Shown here one piece after another: positions 58,801-64,000 of a stretch of DNA of 64,000 nt. Each line of letters begins with the position of its first letter. Position 1 is the stretch's first letter. The notes under the pieces were generated by a model. The model was not told where the DNA came from and searched no databases. It worked only from the letters and a program-made list of their open reading frames with translations. A program made the position numbers and the translations under genes. This DNA is from Dysidea avara (lineage: Eukaryota > Porifera > Demospongiae > Dictyoceratida > Dysideidae), in NCBI RefSeq assembly GCF_963678975.1, contig NC_089282.1, positions 1,240,001 to 1,304,000 of the forward strand, in the 5' to 3' direction.

Positions 58801-61800
58801 TAATACAGCTGGGTAGACTACTTCCCCAGTTAACACCAGGTCACCATTAATACAGCTGGGTAGACTACTTCACCAGTTAACACCAGGTCACCATTAATAC
58901 AGCTGGGTAGACTACTTCCCCAGTTAACACCAGGTCACCATTAATACAGCTGGGTAGACTACTTCACCAGTTAACACCAGGTCCCAAGTTTTAAAGCTAT
59001 GAAGGCTGGAGCAATGTCAGTAAATTTTCTTGCTCAAGGAACAACAACAACATTGCACAGCGGCAACTGCATAGTGCTAAGCATCAAACTAGGAGCCTAG
59101 TGATTACCAGGCCGGTGCTCTACCATTTGACTGTGATGACTCACCCACACACGCACACATAGAGCCTAACAACTTACACTACACTACATGCTGCGCACAA
59201 CTTACAGAAACCGGTAGACTGTGAAGTGGTGACTTCTTTGTCTGGTCAGTTGTTGTCAATTCTTGAACGGGAAATAAAGAGTGTTCATAATTGGGTAGAA
59301 TAGAAGGATCATCATCTTCCTATTGTACACATAATGTTGCTAGCTACAATGAACTGTACAAAACAGTTCACCTGATAGACTAGAGGTCTGTCAACTTCAT
59401 CTTGGAGGAAGATGTTCCCTTGTGGATTACTATACAGTGAGTCTGGTGCATCCTGAAACAAGCCATACAACATATAGTCCACCTCATAACAAAACAGAGC
59501 TTATGAGGAGGGAATGGCATGGCACAAGTATATGAGAAGCTAATGACTATTTTAATAACAGACAAACGCAAACTCTTATCAAAATGCGTTCTGGGCTATG
59601 TTAAGTCTACAGTGGCTGTACTGCTAATTTTGTAAATTAGCTTTACCAAGTTAATGAGTAACTACTCTATAGATCATGTGATCTAGGGTGTGGCTCTCGA
59701 TAAAATCACATGCGCACAGTAAAACAACCTTTTAAAAGTTCTAATACGACAGAATCATAATGGAAAATAGTATAAGTATTTCTTGTGACAATAAGTTATT
59801 AGGTACAATTACACAACATACTTGTGCTGTGGTGATTAATTCTGCCCAATATTTTTTTCCCTCACTTTTCCCGTAAACATCATGAAATATGAAGCTGTAG
59901 CAACTTTTTGCGAGACAACGCCTTAGATTGGACATGGTCTATAAATAACCAATTGGTGATCCACTTTAAAAGAGGCGCAGCCTTTCTATACAGGTAGCTG
60001 GTCACTATTTACAACTTGTCACAAAAATAATAATATTAGAAAAAGCTACCAAAAGAAGTGGTGGGAATACTACACCTAGTCACTTAAAACTGACTTTAAA
60101 ATTAGTCAATTTATAAATTGAGAGCTGTGATTTGGTAAATGGGTAACTGCACACTACCTGAATGGCGGATGAAGAGAAGGGTAGCTGTGATGACGAGGGC
60201 AGCTCCTTGCTGAAACATGACCACAGTGTGCATGAATAGCCAATGACAAGAGACTATGATGCGTCACCTCTTAACATCAACATCAAAGTGGTCACTTCTA
60301 ACAAGCAATTCCTCAGAAGTGATCTTCCTATAATATGACATCATTACAATACAGACCATTCAGGAAACTGATCAAAGAATGAATTCAAATTAAATGTTAT
60401 TCGTATGCCTTACTCAACACCAGACTATATACATGATAATAGGGTGGTTAAAACTGGATCAACATCACCCACTAACCTAGAAAGTAATCTCCGCTATTAG
60501 ACTTTAGGCTTTGTATTCATAAACACGCTACACAGTATGAAAACATTACCAGGTATGACATGAAATTTGTACGATATCAAACCTGTTGGTATAAATCCAT
60601 TAGTAATTCATAAAGTTATGGTATGATTTTTTCCGTGAATTCTGTCAATAATTTAGTAGTGCCAGGTCAGACCCAATGTGCTTACATGACGGACACTATA
60701 CTATAGTATGTACAAGTTGAGCTGGATCCTGAAAAGCAGCTAAAAATTAAAAGTCCCAAGAGAGTAAACATTTCAGCCAACCAGATGATTAATGGTGATA
60801 GCAAAGCTGTTAACAACAGACATATACAGTTTGGCTCCATTACAAGTTTGGGAAATAGACACTGTATTTTATGGCTTCCCCATAGGAAATGTATTGTGAA
60901 AACTTTCGATTGGCCGTAAATATTATGTCAGACATTTGAACGAAAAGATTTTGAAACATTTTTAGCGGGTCGAGCAGTACTAAGTGTGCCAAATTTCAAG
61001 ATTGTGTGCAATTGCATCATCCATGAGCAAAACGTAAAAGTGTACATGTAACCAATTAACTAAATAGCAACATGAACCAGATTAACTCATATGTTCTAAA
61101 ACTGGACATGGTTGAAACTGAATGGCTTGTACGTTGCTATATTAATGTTTCCCAAAAGGAGTAGTGATTACTGAAAAGTAGTAGGATTGTTTCTGCTGTT
61201 AATAGACCAGACACATGAAACTGCTCCTACTTTCTTTATCTTTCTTCTTATTATTTGAATCAGTTATCACTGTCAATCAGTTCAGTACAGGTGGGACCAG
61301 TTGACCAGACTCAAATTTGACCTTGTGTATTGAAGGCATTTATTTACAGTAACATTTGACAAACTAATGAATGAGAAATTCATACAAATTCGTCAATTTT
61401 TTCTTTAATGAAGAACTAGTTCCTGTAGCCTATTCCATGTTGTTTCATGGAAAGTTTGATGTAACATTTTTTGTACTAATTTGGTCACATTTCTGTTAGG
61501 GTTGTGCGATATTGAAATTTTATTATTGCGATAATGTACCTCATTATCACAAATACACACGTAAATACTAAATACTAGTTAGATACTGTAAATGTCTCCA
61601 ATTAATTATCACTGTGTCACTCATTATGCAGTTTTTCTTACTTTATACCTGTAGCTATATCTGGAACCATATCATGACAAAAATTAAAAGTATTAGTTAG
61701 AATTATACCTGAAATTGTAACATTTTCTCATTTCAGGTTGGCCACATGTAGTTTACAAAAGTAGCCGGAAATTTCCTATTATCACGATAATGCAATAATG

Positions 61801-62286
61801 AAAATTTTCTCAATGACAATAATGGCTTTCGCGATAATCGATTATTCACGATTATCGTACAGCACTAATTTCTGTTCAATAGAAGCTTCACACACATCAC
61901 TGTAACTACCTTTCAGGCAACACCAGGTTGGTGCTGTAGTGTACAGTAATACCAATAGTGCCAAATGTACATGAGCTCTGAGCAACCTGTAGTGTGTTGT
62001 ACCCTACAAACACAGTACATACATGCATACAATGTTATTAATGTTCAATCCAATACCTTTTCCTAGTTCATTTGTGTTGGGAGTACCACAGTACAATCTG
62101 TTGAAAGGAAGCCATCTTGTATTAGTTGGTTGGTAACCAATGACTCACCTACTGCACATCTCGTATTCTTTCTTCCGTGACAGTTGGTAGCCAGGTGTTG
62201 TCCGACTGATGCACACAAGTGATCGTAACATCAACCCCAGCCGAGGGTAGAAGGTATGGGACATTCTCACAGTGGCCTCCACATTA
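43851..62286 (-). CDS. Host gene of unknown function, at least ten small exons
   Basis: Minus-strand exons with splice borders and consistent phases: 62149-62286, 62057-62097, 61910-62003, 60158-60209, 59822-59938, 59372-59452, 59206-59319, 57874-57965, 44252-44521, 43851-43892 (TAA). Samples of product: LYCGTPNTNELGKG, YNTLQVAQSSCTFG, FHDVYGKSEGKKYWAELI, DAPDSLYSNPQGNIF, FAQLPKYSQHYLQYLRNGSP, VTITYCAPNTTC. It is Cys-containing with possible N-glycosylation sites (NNTSS), perhaps extracellular. One junction (59206 to 57965) has a phase gap of 1; a 22-nt microexon at 58050-58071 would bridge it exactly but has a weak donor. The intron 44522-57873 contains the nested transposon stack. No family is recognised. 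Individual exons are plausible; the whole model is inference. Confidence 0.55.
44522..44897. other. Host intron remnant left of the nested elements
   Basis: Between the exon acceptor at 44522 (TTTTTGCTGAG on the minus strand) and the outer element. No coding. Ends with the TTGTAGAC duplication at 44890-44897. Confidence 0.5.
45420..45675 (-). repeat. 3' LTR of the Gypsy element
   Basis: 256 bp, on the plus strand TGTAGAACCCCAGTAG to CACGTGACCTCTTACA. Contains paired CACGTGA motifs. The RNase H-integrase frame runs about 87 bases into it before its stop. Confidence 0.92.
45589..47565 (-). CDS. Gypsy RNase H and integrase frame
   Basis: A frame of about 658 residues without an ATG of its own (opens in frame near 47575). 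RNase H begins with LWTDACGKGFGALL and continues to VYTDHKSL. The integrase has an H2C2 zinc-binding region (HHDGSFAGH, CESCVSC) at ~220-265. The catalytic core has GMDFVELD (D near 290), IIHDRAPEFLS (second D near 350) and PQTNGLVERFNR (E near 386). The C-terminal part (LKVGDLVMLKVQPKFK) is the usual GPY/F-side region. No chromodomain was recognised. It is -1 relative to the Gag-RT frame; the break lies in a short T/C run at about 47560-47572. Confidence 0.9.
   Translation of the reverse strand: MWTDACGKGFGALLEQESDDGRRYPIAYASRQTNVAESSYAPTELEVAALVYAVEHFEVYLLGNDFTVYTDHKSLVSAFLAHLKNQSKGLLARWYLRISRFLPKMKIEYKPGSANVVADCLSRAPLPATEVAVLQISESDESLLQLVRQEQRQDQELVQLMNYLEDRSLPDNVQAARHVVGQAKKGFILVDGILYYEGGEFPAKRRLVVPAHLHQKIVDEHHDGSFAGHFSVKRMSKRIGRYFYWRGMNADVLKKCESCVSCASVQGCSFVGKPLLVSVPVGGPFECLGMDFVELDLSESGKRYALVFQDYLTKWPEVYAVSDHKAETVAQCLIDLIWRHGVPNRIIHDRAPEFLSDVLQETAHLMGITQLPTSGGHPQTNGLVERFNRTLKQMLAKVVTRRGRNWDKVLGAVLFAYRSTPHQSTGETPFYLVYGREPNLPTAMNFHVPVTKFPVVETDYGVALEKELKYARSLAKQNLETSQKQQKKYYDKKAKGSDLKVGDLVMLKVQPKFKLDKQFQGPFVIVSLTNTNAVIQVKGDEDGETMIVSRQRLSKCSVQMAKARPWLGQSGKLRKRRTVRKPKPRQSKSAQVDVQDSAIDYRTRSGRTVRRPARLIEDRHDGQSFKGGGSCKRSRDGQSIGSREVFGRASRAEGQQEL
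45676..45692 (-). promoter_or_regulatory. Polypurine tract
   Basis: Immediately upstream of the 3' LTR the minus strand reads AAAGGAGGGGGAAGT, the expected plus-strand primer of Gypsy elements. Confidence 0.8.
47523..50930 (-). CDS. Gypsy Gag-protease-reverse transcriptase
   Basis: 1135 codons from the ATG at 50928-50930. Residues 4-62 form a PHD-like Cys/His finger (CVSCKREV, CDLCDKWEHVGC, CTPC). Residues ~70-135 look coiled coil. The Gag core is at ~225-390. The CCHC knuckle CFKCQKTGHIARNC is at 436-449. The aspartic protease LLDSGAQVS is near 520-528. RT spans ~820-1000 with TLDLMKGYHQIKM (907), FGLTNAPATFQ (~943) and the catalytic YLDD (971-974), followed by the connection region (KVKSFLGLVNFYRRH type). 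The frame ends shortly after the start of RNase H by a shift to the downstream frame. It encodes virus-like-particle and copying functions; the N-terminal PHD finger is an unusual addition. Confidence 0.93.
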   Translation of the reverse strand: MDACVSCKREVTEEEKAMACDLCDKWEHVGCLKRSDKLTDELYDALVGCRSKSVLYVCTPCRAKGTITNRLHMSEFELARTQDARHEERLASAQRVDELNALVMELRDEKKDLITRQTSLEGEIQVLTKQMVSFRGKGKSSAEIAGAELQPVVDKVVRSEKPTEDTSLPVTQTEGSHDSDGSDSSSDASYASGSNQRGHLPNRQSRKCDPHPPGFRSLTSRIDKFSGKRGDDDFEIWLLDFTEATNDCGWSNQQRARWFSWFLTGPAKATWQHTVKERDKASWSKIVEIYRGQYGVHHDPRTAYQRCQDLQYSQFGSAQGLLDAMRDYQRMAPRKLNDETLESILWNKVPLELQKELGEIPAGSVQELLQRLLRAEIVIQERARRGGSGERIPKKERQSETVYNKFGKVSQDKNSSNSTPTKPKNQVEMFMKGVKCFKCQKTGHIARNCTESKTKSSLRVDVDSPETEEESESRVDQDDEMWMRTILSESDTQAVALQVALKGPTYKVDIVVDGIKTRALLDSGAQVSLARQQLLPHIKQKSNWSIEQCRERNFKLDGQPLGAGGESLGAKGIVALQVTIEGTNVSKCVPCYILDSSKPIWRGELQNCCLILGTNAMEDLGYKIIDSVGQPVMSSSHAESAVVRQVVLSQTLRLGPQQTRVARVELSANDDEDVSSQVGVVTPDESVLASDCCDFMEGYWTGESDFNIPVTNWGVEPVVLTKGTVIGVIDTVSVVEMDDNVWKDESFGTVAVVNMGNGDRENLLKTQLTVGRNCTPDQRVAIINLMKKKLDVFALTDKELGETDLVEHSIDMSDTTPVKSPPRRLPYALRNELESELQHLLDTGCIESSGSSFASGLVLVRKKDGSLRVCVDYRGINKKTIPDQYPIPRIDDLIDAVGRCKGKIFTTLDLMKGYHQIKMAPDSRDKTAFTCHLGLFQYRRMPFGLTNAPATFQRLMNKLFSGRDWSFVFVYLDDLLIVSQSFEEHLVHVEKVLHRLQEAGLRLKPQKCAFAQSEIKYLGHTLSPQGVRPNDSKVRAVKEFSTPTCCKEVKSFLGLVNFYRRHLSNLAVVARPLTALTRKDKETGSTVSFVWDSQCESAFQEVKRMLVSAPLLHPPDLDKPFFCGLMLAVKDLEPY
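50963..50980 (-). promoter_or_regulatory. Primer-binding site matching tRNA-Gln 3' end
   Basis: Four bases inside the 5' LTR the minus strand reads TGGAGGTCCTACCGAGAT, complementary to a tRNA 3' end of the form ATCTCGGTAGGACCT plus CCA. Animal tRNA-Gln ends in almost exactly this way (from memory), so tRNA-Gln is the likely primer. Confidence 0.75.
50985..51240 (-). repeat. 5' LTR of the Gypsy element
   Basis: 256 bp, no difference from the 45420-45675 copy seen by eye. The minus strand starts TGTAAGAGGTCACGTGA, and the Gypsy promoter should lie here. Confidence 0.92.
52140..56018 (+). CDS. P-element-type transposase, spliced
   Basis: Six exons in phase: 52140-52331, 53018-54871, 54976-55122, 55175-55363, 55522-55654, 55723-56018, about 936 residues. 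Exon 1 is very basic with an AT-hook-like GRPSK (RVIMGYRKVRIGRRYKN). Exon 2 starts with a Ser/Pro/Thr-rich stretch, then a coiled coil (~MKQKTKQLKSRLRTTEKRN), then the RNase H-like core: SGAYDVLRRVLVLPCGRTL, VVFDEMKIKEGLVY (catalytic D region), SLTADKGSCNPKFF, IYFISDVPHLIKTVRNAW. Later exons carry ISWQHLRRLYNK and the C-terminal CQDPLESFFGQQRAQG, RRNDNPTAAEF, classic for P/THAP9. No THAP finger is visible. An upstream mini-exon (ATG at 51821, AAG|GTGAGT at 51863) could supply another N-terminus. No stop breaks the model. Confidence 0.88.
56113..57123 (-). CDS. Accessory gene of the P-like element, function unknown
   Basis: An intact 336-codon single-exon frame starting with ATG just inside the right TIR (MARSVFLGAIVSLENRAE) and ending 95 bp from the transposase stop. 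Mostly alpha-helical in character, with a Lys/Arg-rich tail (RKKKSMRKELKKGK). Recognisable landmarks are IWTNYVGARAKRLPPLWNNF, ENIIRYACGYIGMKL and AARFVECLDRMQ, but I cannot assign a domain. No catalytic signature is seen. The intact frame in a young-looking element suggests it is maintained; a role in transposition control or DNA binding is only a guess. Confidence 0.75.
   Translation of the reverse strand: MARSVFLGAIVSLENRAELQINSVRIATVKQYRSELLVACEKVEFTSFVEQFSSDLLTALQTVLCIPIPATVTKIKERIWTNYVGARAKRLPPLWNNFLMKMHCEHFNNEPLFMELVNECIFQHLLCTTFKDRGEPSVQEPDITLNEDEENIIRYACGYIGMKLHRKYMKIEGEKAARFVECLDRMQVDDQTPELPSFLNYTTQWIKQVNRGGLFEVNDDAYHLFREIEIAMQYKLTQHIKASSIMSSAESAEGKAKIIGSVCQNIKVQCAWDIISCTIINDDNNMELLKMIVTYWLDIRGFSYAKQWIEDYKIILSTETRKKKSMRKELKKGKEM
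57874..57965 (-). other. Host exon flanking the nested stack
   Basis: Acceptor GACTGTCTCAG, donor GTA|GTGAGT. Reads KPDLFAQLPKYSQHYLQYLR to QPSV. Its exit phase 0 matches the next exon (44252-44521), more than 13 kb away, which supports a host intron containing the transposons. Part of the 43851-62286 gene. Confidence 0.6.
58103..58983. repeat. 47-bp minisatellite, about 18.7 copies
   Basis: Unit ATTAATACAGCTGGGTAGAC + TACTTCACCAGTTAACACCA + GGTCACC. Units differ at only a few sites (TTCACC/TTCCCC, AACACC/AACATC), so homogenisation is recent. It lies at the 3' end of an inverted tRNA-SINE and its unit resembles the SINE 3' end, so it probably arose by expansion of the SINE tail. Intronic in the host gene. 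Confidence 0.95.
58984..59150 (-). repeat. tRNA-derived SINE, inverted
   Basis: The minus strand reads a tRNA-like head (ATGGTAGAGCACCGGCCTGG at about 59108-59127, degenerate B box TAGTTTGATGC), then CCTTGAGCAAGAAAATTTAC and ACATTGCTCCAG, the same body as the 31752 SINE. Its 3' end runs directly into the minisatellite. Confidence 0.75.
60210..61496. other. Host intron, no gene seen
   Basis: AT-rich, no convincing exon or known repeat. A plus-strand frame at 60161-60240 is the complement of a host exon and is not separately supported. Confidence 0.4.
61497..61867. mobile_element. 371-bp hAT-type MITE
   Basis: Tips TAGGGTTGTGCGATA and the inverse of TAGTGCTGTACGATAA. Exact 8-bp duplication ATTTCTGT at 61489-61496 and 61868-61875. 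The interior is rich in CGATAAT/ATTATCG steps. It lies 43 bp beyond the 3' splice end of a host exon, in the intron. Confidence 0.88.
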
Positions 62287-62477
62287 CTGGAAACAGCACA
62301 CACACACTACAGTAATCACTGTCAGGAATAACAGTTGGTATTGGCCACAGGCATTACTCCATACAAAACTTATGGTCTCCTGAACATGTGTGTAGTGTTG
62401 CATCGACATGCATTTTTTCACATATATTGATACCAATTATTTGCCTGTTGCCCTGTTCCTGTAACTGATATGCCGAT

Positions 62478-62899
62478 TAGGGCTGAGCGATACTGCCATT
62501 TTAGTATCACGATCGATACTAAAGCCACTATTCACGATACTGAATAGTTCACGATACTTACAAATAAGTCAATCATAGCTGGTGCTACATAGCATATTGC
62601 TCAGCATTCCTGCAGGAAGTCCTTATAGGTGATAGCAAACTAGTCACTATCATCCTTGTTTACAGTAACAGTTATTTTAACACATGCTTTGAGGTTGTTA
62701 TGGTGTTCACACCTCTCTGCAGGGGAAACCAGATGGGTGGACTTTATCATTTCCAAGGATTCTTAGCATAACAAATGGATTTTTAATGACAGTAATGTAC
62801 AGGCATGGTATCACGATAGTTAATAACAAAAATATCGCGATATCGATACTTTCAAAATATCGCGATATATCGCTAAAACGGTAGTATCGCTCAGCCCTA
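62478..62899. mobile_element. 422-bp hAT-type MITE
   Basis: Tips TAGGGCTGAGCGATACTGCC and the inverse of TAGGGCTGAGCGATACTACC. Exact 8-bp duplication ATGCCGAT at 62470-62477 and 62900-62907. The interior has TATCGCGATA palindromes. Intronic, related in tip sequence to the 61497 MITE. Confidence 0.9.
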
Positions 62900-63493
62900 A
62901 TGCCGATATTAACTGATATTCTTGAATTATTCAGAGCTCATGTGTGTAAATTGTATTTGTAACAATAAAATGTAATCAATGTAATCAAGAGTATACAATA
63001 GAAACCAAGAGTGTCGAATGGTGTATTAGCCCGTGATTAATGATTGTGTAAAATAACACGGATATTTCAGCAATTGTTCATTTACGCGAAATGATGATTT
63101 AAAATGCATACGTGGGTCTCTGTTCGCCAGTTTTCTGTGTTATTCAACCAAGTATTATTCAACAGTTATTGTACAAGGAAAGTGTAGTAAAGACCCAAGA
63201 TAACTCCAGCTCACTAAGACAACGGTTGAACAAACTAGTGCGTTGCCATGCCTGCAGGATCTGCTTGGCAGTGCCAGAACTTTAACTTTGGCCATTTCCC
63301 TTTAACGCTATCATGTTTTCACTTGGTTTAGTGGCCGAATTGGGATAAATACAGCAATTAACCCTTAATGGCAATATAAACGAACAATTACTGAAGTATC
63401 CGTGATACTTCACGCAATCATTAATCATGGGGTAATACACCTGTTCGATACTCTTGGTGTAATTAATTGAGTGGGAGGTCGATTTTTACTTAC

Positions 63494-63562
63494 TTTGCTA
63501 AAAATTTTGCTACTAAAAAGGAAGCCAAGTAGTAGTAGTAGTAAACAGCTAAGCCACCTCAT
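63494..63562 (-). CDS. Signal-peptide exon, probable start of the host gene
   Basis: ATG at 63560-63562 opens MRWLSCLLLLLLGFLFSSKI and ends AAA|GTAAGT (strong donor) after 23 codons. It is a clear secretory leader. Exit phase 0 does not match the phase-2 entry of the next recognised exon (62149-62286), so an exon is missing between them or this belongs to a different transcript. Confidence 0.5.
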
Positions 63563-64000
63563 CAAACAGTGTTTTAGTAGGATTCCAGACCCTTTGCGAA
63601 GAGTGATCAACTAATTGCGTGGGCGGGCGATAAATATGCACAGCTTGTTATATAGCCTTGCAGCCATACTAAACCTAAACAGTCATAAAACAGTTATAGC
63701 AAATAAATATTTTACCACTTACTGCTGCATTTACTGCTTTCTTCATTTTTAACCGTTCATTGCCGTAATTAATGAATGATAGTGGATTTCGGTTAATCAG
63801 CAAATTATTTCTGTTTCGTAACTGATACCAACAATATTGGCTGTTACCAATAATTCAACAGATTATTGGTGTAATACTGCATGTGTGGTCACTTTTCTAA
63901 ACCTAATTTCAGCAAATTTACAGTACAAGCCTTTGACCTATTGCTTGATTCTCATTTCTAAAGTACCATAAACTCTAGCAAGATTCTGCCTAAGAATGGA
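63563..64000. other. Likely upstream region of the host gene
   Basis: AT-rich, no exon or repeat recognised. A promoter for the minus-strand gene would lie here. Confidence 0.3.

Noticed and set aside
58103..58983. CRISPR-like array
   Set aside because: Units are directly adjacent with no variable spacers; it is a 47-bp minisatellite in an animal intron.
60158..60209. Membrane-segment reading (QGAALVITATLLFI) of the same exon
   Set aside because: It would need phases that do not match either neighbour; the KELPSSSQLPFSS frame matches both.
62149..62286. Alternative reading of this host exon (CGGHCENVPYLLPSAG...)
   Set aside because: It looks very protein-like but is bounded by TAA and TAG exactly at the splice borders and leads to a stop in the next exon. 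The other frame fits the neighbouring exons downstream. It deserves a transcript check.

Overview
The window looks like animal genomic DNA from a demosponge-like genome. It is AT-rich. Host exons are small and intron-split with GT/AG borders, and there is an IgGFc-binding-type extracellular gene. Transposon families known from sponges and cnidarians dominate: BEL/Pao, Ty3/Gypsy, CR1/jockey-like LINEs, P-like, hAT, an Academ-like element and tRNA-derived SINEs. The sponge assignment (possibly Amphimedon) is inference. There is no bacterial-style operon, rRNA, CRISPR array or free-standing tRNA.

Layout. 0.2-4.6 kb: decayed BEL/Pao retrotransposon. 5.9-7.4 kb (-): IgGFc-binding-like gene. 7.6-8.5 kb: near-perfect 0.86 kb palindrome. 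8.7-13.3 kb: four head-to-tail copies of a ~1 kb terminal-inverted-repeat (TIR) repeat, with a fifth at 18.4-19.4 kb; copy 2 carries another TIR insert. 13.3-14.5 kb: weak candidate host exons split by a MITE. 19.4-25 kb: LINE remnants, a 5-bp-duplication TIR element and a decayed BED-finger hAT. 25.7-28.6 kb: a 2.85 kb TIR element enclosing an unrecognised spliced gene. 28.9-34.05 kb: a large P-like copy filled with a small P-like element, a SINE and a LINE.

34.2-43.5 kb: an Academ-like transposon whose 1773-residue reading frame has zinc-binding cysteines, an XPG/FEN-like nuclease and a CXC domain. Its 3' end is broken by a 3.06 kb hAT element with a 5-bp target duplication and a transposase carrying a single-base frameshift.

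43.85-63.6 kb (-): one host gene of unknown function appears to span the whole right end, with at least ten small exons whose splice phases mostly agree. A single intron (44.5-57.9 kb) holds a nested stack. The outer layer is a hAT-type MITE (8-bp duplication). Inside it is a second hAT-like element. Inside that are a young Ty3/Gypsy element with apparently identical 256-bp LTRs and a 5.6 kb P-like transposon. The P-like transposon has a complete-looking spliced transposase and a convergent second gene.

Most notable: three P-like insertions share CATAGATAAT termini and exact 7-bp duplications (8 bp is usual for P elements), and the longest carries an accessory gene I cannot identify. All coordinates and repeat matches were read by eye; no search was run.
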